A stretch of DNA of 64,000 nt from Allolobophora icterica (lineage: Eukaryota > Annelida > Clitellata > Crassiclitellata > Lumbricidae). Under the pieces are notes generated by a model that saw only the letters and a program-made list of their open reading frames with translations, did not search any database and was not told where the DNA came from. The DNA is taken from positions 59,453,664-59,517,663 of the forward strand of contig OY744610.1 in the NCBI GenBank assembly GCA_963556255.1, given 5' to 3'. This document shows, piece by piece, positions 46,289 through 58,100 of the stretch (position 1 is the stretch's first letter; each line of letters opens with the position of its first letter). The translations under genes were made by a program, and so were the position numbers.

Positions 46289-46563
46289 GGTAAAGCCAGG
46301 GACGTCATTTGGGGGGGCAAGGGGCATTCCCCCCGATTTTTTGAAAGAAAGAAATGTAAAAAAAGAAAAGGAGGAAGAAGAAAGGGGTAAAAAAGAAGAG
46401 ACTTATTTGCAGCATCGGCTTGCAGTCCGTTTTGCACATGTAGACTAAATACAAAGCATTTTAAAGAAACACCAAAAAGGTGAAAAAAGTTCACGCTCAT
46501 TTTTCACCTCTTTATCGCCCCCCCCCCCAACGGAAAAGCTGAAATGACGTCCCTGTGTAAAGC
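46289..46563. mobile_element. hAT MITE (259 bp)
   Basis: The element spans 46297-46555 with both ends reading CAGGGACGTCATTT on their own strand. The flanks are GGTAAAGC and TGTAAAGC (7 of 8 identical). Confidence 0.8.
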
Positions 46564-46574
46564 CCAGTGTTGAT

Positions 46575-46665
46575 TGTCGTAATCGTGAACTCTAAATTTA
46601 TAAAGCGCGAGAGAAAAGCTAAGCGTAGGGCACCAGCTTGTTCACAAGCGCTGGATTGTTAAAGC
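46575..46665 (-). repeat. Retroposon tail (GGGCACCAGCTTGTTC family)
   Basis: TAATCGTGAACTCTAAATTTATAAAGCGC, then AGCTAAGCGTAGGGCACCAGCTTG. Confidence 0.6.
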
Positions 46666-46674
46666 TGGGACTAA

Positions 46675-47051
46675 TATTGCTGAAAGGGATATGAAGCCGA
46701 TGAATATAGTGTTTTTGGTCTAGATTATGTGTGTGGCTGAGTTTTACTTCCGGGACCCTTGTACGGATCGGCTAGTCAAACATTAGTCGCTTATAGCGGA
46801 CTTTATAACTAAATAAAAACGACTTTTATTAATAAGAAAACGCATAATTATGTCCTTAATTGTAAATCGCTAAAAAACGTCTAGACCGATGCCATGTGGT
46901 GTATTTACTTCAAATCGTCCCCTGCTAAGTACCCGGATGACAGCCACAGACATCGCCTGCGATGCATCGTAAAAGATGAGCTCTGATTGGCTGAAGCGTT
47001 GCCGCTTCATATCCCTTTCAGCAATATTAGTCCCAGCAATATTAGTCCCAG
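46675..47051 (-). mobile_element. MITE with 7-bp target duplication, copy 2 (377 bp)
   Basis: The ends are CTGGGACTAATATTGCTG and its complement. The flanks are GTTAAAG at 46668-46674 and 47052-47058. Aligns with copy 1 (30730-31098) in reverse. The right end carries a short local duplication of the terminal AGCAATATTAGTCCC. Confidence 0.85.
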
Positions 47052-47319
47052 GTTAAAGTATTAATATGTATCGGTGATGCGTATGTATGTTAGCTACGTG
47101 GGTATAATATAATTATAGTCCCATGCGCCTCCCGATGGGGACCTTAAATATGGGTGGTGCCCATTTAAACGAGCAGCTCTGGCGAAGGATCTCACCGGAT
47201 CAATTCATTCAAAATGGGTAGGGTCAAGGCCATACGGTCGCTATATACAATAATAAGCCAAACGGTAATGGATTGTCTGGAATGTAGCTTTTGCTGCCTA
47301 CGCTGCCTTCATCGGGCGA

Positions 47320-47610
47320 ACTGCTTGACAAACGGTCGCTGCCCACCCTCCCCTGTCATATTATGTGATTAGCTAGGAGATATGTGTATGCACCTGTACA
47401 GACGCAAAGCCAGACGGACGGACGGTCGCTGCTTCCCTCTCTCCCCTGTCATATACTGTGATTAGCCTGAAGATAGATCCTGGAATCGGGGTGCATTCCA
47501 GGGTCCAGAGGTGGATGCACCTGTACAGACACAGAGCAAGAGATCCTGGAATCGGGGTGCAGAGGTGGATGCGCCTGTACAGACACAGAGCTAGACAGAG
47601 GAGATACCAA
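47320..47610. repeat. Tandem duplication, ~120-bp units
   Basis: ACGGTCGCTGC...CCCCTGTCATA...GTGATTAGC and ATGCACCTGTACAGAC blocks occur two to four times, partly truncated. The 102-codon minus frame spans these repeats. Confidence 0.75.
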
Positions 47611-48359
47611 CCATGACACAGACAAACATCGTCATAATGACGGGCAAATACTCCAGTTTGAAAATAATTTGAATTTTTCACTTTAAACGCCTTGCTATTA
47701 AATATTTAACAGACATTATGTTTTCAAGTTTTGTGAGACCCTTCTGGTGTAATTTTTAACAAGGGGCCTCCAAGCTTTATATAGCTTAGGGCCTCGCCAA
47801 CTCTAAATCCGGCATTGGCGGCCAGCTATGGGCGACGTATTCCGGAGGCATATTTACAACAGTCGAAGCAAAATTTCAAGCCAAAGAAACTCAACGAAAT
47901 GTCAGCTCAACTTTATATCATGCAGAAACCGAGACATCGTTTTAATATTCATTCAAGAAATAGAATGATGGACAATCACGTTTAGTATTCTTCTTACACA
48001 AAACAAATCAGAAATTGTAAATAGACAGCAAATTTTTAAAACATCAACTACGATCGCTAATGCTTTTACAGGAATATCCATCAGCCCCCATTAATTCATC
48101 CCTTGAACATCGACACAACGTACCGTTTTTTAACACCTGGAGAATTTGTGCTGGAAAATTTTTTGCAAATAAATTTACTGACTTTAGAGATGACTAGTGT
48201 TACTTCGATCACAAAAGCTACCCACACTACCAACGGGTGATTTTCAACAACGCAAGCAATATAATATAATTACAATAAAAATAACAATTGAATAATATAT
48301 AATTATGTCGTCGACTAGTTTATTATGCATTCCTCGTGTATGCACCATTCTGCTTAACG

Positions 48360-48490
48360 CGAATCGTAATCGAAGCTCGAGAGCTAAGTGCAGGGCACCA
48401 GCTTATTCACGAGCGCTGCTTCGTGTCAGAGGGACTGTCCAGAGATATCAGGGGAAGATCTGAGTCCGGTTGCCAGAGAGAGGAGGCAGA
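48360..48490 (-). repeat. Retroposon fragment (GGGCACCAGCTTATTC family)
   Basis: Matches 36040-36200 over GAGAGCTAAGTGCAGGGCACC and GTCCAGAGATATCAGGGGAAGATC. Confidence 0.6.
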
Positions 48491-48499
48491 GGAGAAAGA

Positions 48500-49230
48500 T
48501 ACCATACATATGCTGTGGAGTTAATATGTCCATTACTTAATGCGCCATACAAGACCTGCAGTGTATTGATAATATTGACTTTTTCAGCATTTATATCCCA
48601 TTTTTCGTGCCATCTGGTATATACGCTGCATCGTAATGCGTGTTCTCTGATGACTTCGACTTAACGAGTCTACACTGTAATAATAAAAAAAATATAAAAT
48701 AAGAAATAATAATACGAAATAATACAGAAGCATTTTTGCGGATCTTAGCGATGGGTACATTTGTTACAGATTTTCTTTCCGAAAATCAAGGCATATAATA
48801 ATAATTATTACTATTATTTTATAATAGTAATGATAATAATACAGTAATAATATAATAATAATGACAATAATAAGTGACATATAATGCACAAGGTGGCACA
48901 CCAAACGCAGCCATAGACATGTCGATACCCAGTCGGTCAGTCCACTGAGAGATGAGGACAGAGTGGATAAACACAAACCTCCTTACAAAGTTCCTCAATA
49001 TAACACGGATTCTGATACAATGCGGTCTGAGACATGAATTCCAAAAATCCCACAGACCTCTAGAATAAGCCCTCCTTATAAAACAACAATTGTCATAATG
49101 CAATGCGATGGTGGTTCCGAAAGTAGCACTTTAAGGAGGTTCCAGAGGGACTCAGGGACAACTTGGGATTATAGGACCCAGGTAGATCTCATTATAATAG
49201 GTCCCATCAAATGTCTATGGGCATGCAGAC
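48500..49230. other. No gene recognised
   Basis: AT-rich DNA with an ATAATA-rich patch (48790-48875). Short frames have no support. Confidence 0.4.
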
Positions 49231-49244
49231 AGAGGAACAAAAGT

Positions 49245-49600
49245 AATGATGATGATCAGAATCAATGATCGGAATCAATTATCAGAATCAATGATCAATC
49301 ATTATCATAAATCAATAATCAGTATCTAAGATCGGAATCAATGATCAAAATCAATGATCAGAATTAACAATCAGAACAAATGATCAGAATCAATATCATG
49401 ATCAGTTATCAGAATCAATGATCAGAATAAAAGATCAGAATCAATTATCATGATTGTTGATCATAATCAATGATCATAAATCAATGATCAATATCAAAGA
49501 TCCAAATCAATTATGAGATTCAATTATCAGAATCAAAGATCAGAATCTATGATCACAATACGTGATTATAATCAGTGATCACAAGCACTATCCACCATTA
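49245..49600. repeat. ~13-bp minisatellite, AATGATCAGAATC
   Basis: About 25 loosely conserved units. Each has the TGATCA palindrome. Confidence 0.85.
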
Positions 49601-50220
49601 CATCTTTTCAACATGCAATGGGAGGTCAAAAAGGTAAATTTTTCAATAATAAAAACATTCTTTACAAACACAAAATAATCATAATAATTATACTCAAGAC
49701 AGAGAGATTCTAACAAAGCAGTCTGCGGAAAATTTAACAAAGCCACGTCGTAACGCCTGCGGTTGGTTTAATTAGAACATCAAATATGTTAAATAGAACG
49801 AAAGCCGAACACTAAACGTTGCAGAAAGACACATAAGTAAGTATGTAGGCAGCTAGTCATAGCGACAATATGTTTACAGCATTTCTGCGCCCACATCGAA
49901 CAGCATGAGCTAAGTTACTATGTACATGTCTAAGTACCCTGTACAGAATTACGATTCACTCAAATTACGCCTCAAATGGACCGACATGATTTGACGCAAA
50001 TGTCTTTTCGAGACATTTAAGAACTGTCTTTTTGTGAAATTATATAATGGTTGGATTCGATTACTGTTAGTATCACGTCCGCTACTTGCTTACATCATTT
50101 ACTACGAAATCTGTTTTTTTCACAATTATTTACAACATATTTGTTTTTCCCACTCAACACAGAATGATCCCTCGAGACTTTAAAACTGTGATTACAATTA
50201 ATATTATTAAAACTATTATT
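49600..50220. other. No gene recognised
   Basis: Unique AT-rich sequence, nothing assignable. Confidence 0.4.
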
Positions 50221-50427
50221 ACTATTATCACTGGTGGCGATCTTGTTTGACAGGTGGGACACGGGACAACTTTAAACTGATCTGGTCAAAAAAGAGGTGA
50301 AAATTTTTTTAACCTTTTTTGGTGTTTCTTCAAAATTTGGGGGACAATTGTATACTGTGTCCCCTCACTCTTAAAGGTTGGGCCTTGTCCCCTCGACCCC
50401 CCTGGGATCGCCGCCCATGACTATTAT
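50221..50427. mobile_element. hAT MITE (191 bp) with perfect 8-bp duplication
   Basis: The element spans 50229-50419 with ends CACTGGTGGCGATC and, on the other strand, CATGGGCGGCGATC. The flanks are ACTATTAT at 50221-50228 and 50420-50427. Confidence 0.8.
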
Positions 50428-51280
50428 TGTTGATGTTGTTGTTGCTATTTTACCAAAGGTAGCCACGATCCTGCAGGTTCTTAAAACAATGTCCGGATAT
50501 AAATGAAATCACATTACTATTATTATCTTATCATTATTATTATATTTTAACATCTATTTTAAAATCTTTTATTGCATATTAATTGCAGCTAACACTATTG
50601 ATTAATAACGGTTAATTAATTCTAAATTCTCAGAACTAAAAGCACAACAACAAATAGAATCAGAGATACTGAAACATCCTTCTGTAGAAAACTTCACAGT
50701 GTGTAGGTTTCATTTCAAAGAAGACAATGAGAAACTGTTAAACACTTAACATACAAAACCACGACTCCGTTTCATTTCTCCGCTTCGACCTTTGCCATAG
50801 TTGTCCTCACCCATCCCTTCCAAATCTCTGGCCTTGGTATTTAGCAAGGCCAATCCGGGTCAAAAGCATTATAGTTGTCCTCGCCAATCCCTTCCAATTC
50901 TTTGGTCTTGGCATTTGTTAAGGCCAATCATAGCCAAAAGCACCATAGTTGTCCTTGCGCATAATCCCAATGTGATTTTCAGACCCAGAAATTGCACCCA
51001 ACTGGCCTTACACATTTCTTTGTTTCTACTTGTCTTAAATTGTAATGTATTCCAACTGCCTGCCTACAAGGCGCTACATAAATGTCCTACTACATTACAC
51101 TGCATCAGTGAAAGGTGCTAACAGGCGACATCTATACTTCGACTTTAATCGCTCATGTATGTTTCCCAGTCAAGCACTATGCTAAGAATGCACGACATCT
51201 GTTGGATATCCACAAGATTAAAACATTCAAGACTTCTATAGCGGCAGAAATATCTCAAATTCATGTCTGATCATGTTGTT
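50428..51280. other. No gene recognised; small internal repeats
   Basis: Two to three copies of a segment with CATAGTTGTCCT and CCAATCCCTTCCAA at 50795-50960, and a retroposon tail GGCGCTACATAAATGTCC near 51068. Nothing else. Confidence 0.4.
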
Positions 51281-51284
51281 GTGA

Positions 51285-51290
51285 TTTATT
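51285..51290 (-). terminator. Possible poly(A) signal of the RUSC-like gene
   Basis: AATAAA on the - strand, about 655 bp past the RUSC stop codon. First clear hexamer I noticed; not proven. Confidence 0.35.
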
Positions 51291-51539
51291 CAACAAACAT
51301 CTGCAGGTTTGCAGCTTGCTCAAGGCTGCTCTGTCACTGGGATTTAAACCCATGACCTTCTGACCCACAAAAACCACTACCACTGCAACAACAAGAGGTC
51401 ATGCCCCTTGCACAATCAAAGAACAGAGGCCAGTTCTCTGCAATACCTCAAAACTGCATATTCAACATTGCACAAAGAACTCGAGGTTGCTCCCCTTGTC
51501 ACATTAACCAACCCAAACTACATTCGTGTGATCGTTAGA

Positions 51540-51805
51540 TTTCTAAAGCACCATGCACAGCACAACACGAATCCAACAAAATGGCCGACCTTTCCTTACG
51601 AACTGCACAGAAATCCAACAAAATGGCCGACTTACTTACAGATTTCACAGAAATACAACAAAACGGTCGACATTTTCCTTAGTTTGCACGGAAGCCTAAC
51701 CAAATGGTAACCGTTCTTTACGGATTGCACATAAATCCAACAAAATGGCTGACCTTCCTTAGTAGTTGCACACAAATCCAACAAAATGGCCGACTATTTT
51801 TACAG
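51540..51805. repeat. ~38-bp tandem repeat, ATCCAACAAAATGGCCGAC
   Basis: Six units with GAATTGCACAnAAATCCAACAAAATGG, inside the predicted RUSC 3' UTR. Confidence 0.85.
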
Positions 51806-51944
51806 GCTGCATTGTTCGACAACAGACTACCGCTGTCACGGGGATTCGAACCTCACCACACGTGAAGGTAAAGAACCGACACAAAAACCGTATTGGAAAA
51901 GCCTCGTGCATCCAACCATTTGACCGGTATATGTGACGGAGTGT

Positions 51945-52137
51945 CTACTGTAACGTGATTTTCTGCGGAATGTCGTCCATCCTAAGACAGGCGCTGTGGA
52001 CAAGGCCTTCGCTCTGTCCAAGGCGACATAGTTTCCAGTCAGCATCGCGGTCCTGCAGTACGAACAATGAACTGCCCTTCTGAAAACTCAGCTGCTGGCT
52101 GTCGGCCGCAATGTAGTGACACAGCGCACGGGCAGAT
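51945..52137 (-). CDS. RUSC-like exon 7: SH3 domain and stop
   Basis: Acceptor TTTCTTTCAG, then 64 codons ending TAG. Encodes ARALCHYIAADSQQLSFQKG, VLQDRDADWKLC and SEGLVHSACLRM, i.e. ALYDY-, DWW- and GLVP-like SH3 signatures, with His replacing the usual Pro of the last. It has no ATG at the start of its frame. Confidence 0.9.
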
Positions 52138-55100
52138 CTGAAAGAAAATCATAACTTCATCCATTATTTCTTATATATTTATTTATTTATTTTAATCAAT
52201 CAATCAATCAATCAACTAGACATTTATATAGCGAGTTAAGAACTTAAGAACTTTAAGAACTTATCACCCTCACAAAGGCTCACAACTCTGATCCATCCGA
52301 TCCTCTGCCTTCCAAGCTTTCTCGTCTTCAACGAAACCCGCCTTAGCAGTTCCTCTGTGCTCGTGAATAAGCTGGTGCCCTGCACCTAGGCTTTACAGTA
52401 GGGCTTTAGAGATTTTGAGTTCACGATTAAGATCATAGAGTCAGGAAATCCGAACCTGACGTCTACGCAAATGCTCGCTATGGGGCAATGAATAGGAATG
52501 ACGGTTTATGGGAATGACAGCAACTGTGAAAATAACAGAGGAATGACACTTTACTCAAGACTATGGATTAGTGAGTGCAGTGCATTCAGTGGAATGACAT
52601 TTAATGCCATACCAACTATAGATGTCTACTTCTGGAAAGCTAAGCGCAGTGCACCAACTTATTCATAAGCTCTACATTCAATCAAAAATGACTGTCCACA
52701 CTTAACACTTTAACGACGAGCTGCATTGGTTTCTCAGTCACTTCTAGTACACACATGTAGTTAAAGTGTTAAACCGTGTTAAGAACAGGATTGAGTTTTT
52801 TTTAGAATGAGATGGCAGGAAAGAAGGACCTGCTATGGTCAGTTATTGTTAATGTTACTGTTAATTAGCAACTTCTATTGTGCCATTGTCTAATTAATAC
52901 CTCGAGCGGACAATTTAATGAGGAAAACATTTTTGTCGAGAATGCTTTATTTTGTATAAACTGTATGTAAACCAAAGTGTGGTATAGGCAGTTGGTGTTA
53001 ATAAAGAATATGCTTACTTACTTACTTACTTACTTAATGCATAAGGATGAATCAATGGAGCACCAACCTAATGAAGCAGCAGTCTGGTTAATACCGAGAA
53101 AGTCAGACGATTGAAACAAAGAAGGCAGCCTAAGGGGATCAGTCAGTTGAACAAAGAGAAGTCTTAACAGTACTTAACTTGCAACCGATATGACATAAGA
53201 CACTAAGCAGAGCGAACAGATGCAGGAAGAGAGTTCAAAAATTTAGGTCCGCAACCAAAGAATCTCATTCACAAAGAACAGTTCAGCACAACCACGGGAC
53301 GGCAAAAAGATGACCTGGTAAAATAACTCTGGGGAATGAGGACTCAATCAATGGCTTTATAAACTATAAGTGCCAATTTGAAACAGATCCTTTGCTGAAC
53401 AGGAAGTCAGTGCAAAGTTTAAAGTACAGACAAATTGATGTTACATGGAAACAACCAAGCATGCTCCGATATTGCATGACGTCTGGCAAGAAGTTCACTT
53501 GAATTCCAGGTAGTCGGATAGATGAGTAGAAACCCAAATCGTGGTTTGGTGGATATTCATATACTGTGGGACACAGAAGCCGATTGGTTAGAGTACTCGG
53601 CTTGTAAAACTGATGGCATGGGTTCAAGCCTTCCCTATGACTGAGAGCGCTCCTGAGTAGATAACCTTGAAGGGGCGCTATATAAGCTGTGTAGGGAGTT
53701 TAATTTCTTCTCTTACACCTTAGAGTCGGGTGTTCTGCATAATAAATGCAATTATAATAATATAATAATAGTAGATAGGAGTTAACCTAAGATTTCGAGA
53801 TACTGGTTCCACCGTCACCATCTTTGTCTGGTTCCCCGCCGACGAATCCAAACTGTGCGCCTTCAGAAACTGTGTACTGGTCGACAGCTGTCGCCTCTTG
53901 TTTCCGCTTCTCTCGTCGACTGCACTGCTGTTTATCTGACCCATCGACTGGCACTTCACCACGGACGGCGATGACGCACTTCCGGCTGTCGTCGTCATGG
54001 TGTCGCTTAGCAACAGCCGATCGAAGATGTTGACGATTCTCGTTCCAAAGTCGCTCCAACGCTTCTTCGTGACGCTCTCGTCCAGCGTTGACGAGACTGT
54101 TTGGGCGGTCAGCGACGAAGGCATTGGGTTACGAGAAGACTGACCGTTTGCAAGATTGACCGCCCGTGCTCCTAATGTGCCCATGGTGTCAGAAGTAGAG
54201 TGTCGATTGGCGGGAGCTGATGCATGATTTGAAGAGCCGAGCGCCTGAGAGGGTCTGGAATTTCGTAAATGCGCCTTCTCAGAGTCTGAGGAACCTGGCT
54301 GGATGTCGGAAAACGAGTTACACTGTGAAGAGCAATTCACAGTTTCCCGCGAGTTGTCAGATTTAACAATGTTGGTGAGTTGATGTAAGTCCGATTTACT
54401 TGTCGCGCTTTCTTTTATGTCGGTTCCCGTAAATTTTTCACGTTCGCTCGAATCGCTTTTTGCGACCGCGGGTTTCTGACTCAAGTCCTCGAAGCTGTAG
54501 TTTGTCGCACCGCGCCTGTAGACCCGATCTCCCAGGTGCATGTCCTTTATCTGTTTCGTGAGGCGCAGGAAAAATCCGCCGTCGCTTTCCGATCCAGAAG
54601 ATGATTCGACCATGCAACTAGCGTCGCTGCCTCCCAACAGTTCCATGCTTTCCAACGGTGCCAGACTCCGCACCGAACTGACGCACGCTGGCGGATTAAC
54701 GTACTTCAAGTCATCAACCTGGAAAGTCCCAGGAAGTGACATCGGTCGTGGTTTCCTGCTTGCGGCGGCTCGCGTCACGCTCCTTATGAGCGTCGAGCTT
54801 TCATTTGCAGCCGCTCGCGTGACGCTCCTGATGAGCGTCGAGCTCTCGCTCGCAAGCCGCTCCTTGCTCGCACTGAGTTTCTCGACCAGGTGGCGCTGGG
54901 TCTTCTGCCACAGCTCTTTCGTGCGCTGCTTCAGTTTTGATTCGGAAGCGCCTGCCGATAGCATCTCATCCTGTTGAAGCGCGAGCTGACTAGACGAGAG
55001 ATTCTCAAGCTGAGTTAGAAACTGCTGGCCCTCGATGTAGGTCTCGACGGATCGCGACACGTGGCGATCGAGCAGGTACTCGGCGAGCTGATCCTGCTGT

Positions 55101-58100
55101 CGTCTTTCGAGCATGCGCGTCTCGAAGATGTACTCGAGGCGGAACGGCATCTGAGCGAGCGGCTGGAGCGATGTGATCATGTCAAGGAAAAGGCGGTGAG
55201 CGGCGTTGTTGCTGAGGTGAATGAAACTGGATGAAGTGTAGTGTCGTGCCAGAAGAGATTTGTGATTGTGAATATAGGTCAGCCAGAAGTCGAGCGCCTT
55301 GTAACTGCAAAACCACATCATGTTGTTAGATGTTTGCATCAGTCCTTTCATGTATGAGTCAGAATACCTCAATGTCTTCGAGACACTGCACATATACTTA
55401 CACACACATACAAGCATACACAAATACATACATACATATCATACATACATACATACATACATACATACATACATACATACATACATACATACATACATAC
55501 ATACATACATACATACATACAAACCATGCATTCATACAAACATGTGAGAATTTTAAGTCTTTCGTAAAGACCAATTATGGACGGAAGGACCTGGTAGAAA
55601 AGACTCACTTGAGGAGTCCAAATATAAAAGCGTTGAAGAGCAGCCAGGGAGTGTTCAGGAACTTGAGACTTTTCAACGACTTAACCAGACCCTGAATCAG
55701 ATCAATTGGTTGACCTGAAGAAACCAGTGAACACAATGTAACAACCAAATGTCATACATTGTAATGTAATGTAACAATGGTAACGCAATGTAACATGTAA
55801 CAATTTAACCAAATGTAATACATTGGAATCTCGATCCAACTTATAATCGTCATTTCTTGTTGCTTATGGGCCATATGCACTTGAGGTAAAAAAACAATAA
55901 TAACAACAATTATAAAAAAATCCCAATAATAAGAGGAATAATTATTACTACATAATTCTATTTACGACATAATTCAACTTATAATCGCAATTTCTTGTTC
56001 CTAATGGATCACATGCACCTCGGGTAAAAAAAGAAAACAATAATAATAACAATTAGATTACGGTGGCTTTTCCCATTCAGATGCTTTACCGAGTTCAGCC
56101 GAATCTTCCATGACCTTGCAGGCCGAGTTCTTGACCTTGCCGAACAGGCTGTTGACGTGAGGCTTCAGACCGTCCAAGACAACTGCATGGATGGCTGGGC
56201 ACAGATGTTCCAACACCAGGTGCCCGATCTCACTGTTCTCCATGGTGCTACCAAGCTGAACCTGTCAAGCAACAGGTGAGACATGACAAGGTAAGGATAA
56301 AGTAGGCAGGTAGGGTAAATTCATACCACAACAAGCGAAGATCAGAATGACGCGGGTTCGATACCCGCTAGCTCCACAAGGTTAACTCAGCCTTCATTCC
56401 CTAGGTGGCGATTGTAAAATGAGCAGTTGTAGAGATGGGCCCCTTGCAGGTACTGCCGTACAGTTAAATTCGACTCCTGTAAAACTTGTTTATCGTCTGT
56501 GATCATGTAATCTTATTGTGTGCTTGTCAGTTTGAATCAATAAAAGAAGATTATTATAAAAAAAAGGTAAGCTAAGGCAAACCAAACCTAGGTAATATCA
56601 TTAGGCAGGTAAGTTATTGAGTAAGGTATGGTGGGATAGGCCTTGTAGGTTAGGTGAGGCAAGTTAAATTTATTATTAATTTAATTTATTTATTATTATT
56701 ATTATGAAATGGCCGTTCACCTTCTTTGACGAATCCCGAGTCTGGCTAAAGTATTTGACAAGGACCTCCACGGCGCGCATCACATCAAAAACCAGTTCTA
56801 CAAGAAATTCGAATCACGATTTAAAACATCAAAAGTCAACTATGTGCAACAAGTGTAAGAGTTTTTCTATAGTGGCCGTGTGGCCCCAGTCCTGCTAATT
56901 TCTTCAATGAATTTTGTATTGTATTGTATTCGGACATTTATAAAGTGCTTCTAGCGGGAGAGCCATACAGAAGCGCTCTCAGTGCGAGAGACTCCGAGAA
57001 AAGAAAAAAGTTTTAAGAAACGCAGAGGAGGAAGAGACGTTACCAGAGAGAATAGAGGAATGAACAGATGGAGGAAGATCATTCCAAAGAGCAGGGTAGC
57101 ATTCTCAATCTGTAATCCAATCTAGACCATACATAGATACCTACCATCTGACATCCTAGATTCCAAAGTTCAGATATACTTCTAATAATTCTGACCTCTT
57201 TTGTGCAAGATGTCCGTTGAGAGTGTCACGTCACTGGTTGAAAGCGACGATGATGGTGACAGGTTTGGTGACACCATGAAATCAGTCGGAGGCATTTCTG
57301 AGTCGTCCGGATCGGTTTTGAATTTACTGTCATCGACTGTCAAATTAAAACAACATGCATTATATATACATACATACATGAATACATACATACATACATA
57401 CATACATACAAATGTCTTACATCATACATACATACTTACATACAAAGAAATGTCACACATCATACATGCATGAATACATATACATATACATACATACATA
57501 CAAACAAACCAATGTCATACATCATACATACATGAATACATACATATACCGGTATATAAATGTCATACATCATATATACATACATGAATACATAATATAT
57601 ACATACAAACAAACAAATGTCATACATCATAGAAACGCACAAGAATACACACACACACATACATATGTCATACATACATACATACAAAGAAATGTCATAC
57701 ATCATACATACTTGAATAAATGAATACTTACATACAAACATACATCCATAGTACATACATATGCATACACACATAAACAAACATAACTATACATACACAT
57801 AGTCGCATACATACATACATACACAAATACACAGTTACACACACACACACAGATATATACATATATTTACGGTTCCCTGGTGTGATGGATTTGACTGGTC
57901 CTCTTCCATGTAATATGGAAGGTACCATCCTTGAAGGTACCATACCTTGAAGGTACCATCAACTGATCATTCTGCAATACAATAAAGGTACTATGGAAGG
58001 CAGTAGAATAGATTAGATTAGCGTCTGTTTGAAAGAACTGTCGGGGAAGATCTGGCAAAAGCGAATTTAGATTGGCTAGGATTTCCGTCTACCGTTCAAA

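Noticed and set aside
49245..49600. CRISPR-like array of short repeats
   Set aside because: Units are 13 bp, contiguous and degenerate with no unique spacers, in a eukaryotic genome; an ordinary minisatellite.
51408..51710. 100-codon plus frame
   Set aside because: Most of it reads through the ~38-bp CCAACAAAATGGCCGAC tandem repeat.
54540..54977. 145-codon plus-strand frame opposite RUSC exon 6 (also 59083-60527 frames opposite exon 1)
   Set aside because: Shadows of the GC-richer RUSC coding exons; the - strand has domains, splice borders and exact phase.
56058..56089. Longer version of RUSC exon 4 with donor CCACC|GTAATC
   Set aside because: Joining from that donor to exon 5 gives an immediate stop; the upstream donor G|GTAAAG keeps the frame and aligns with RUSC (ELG|QP).
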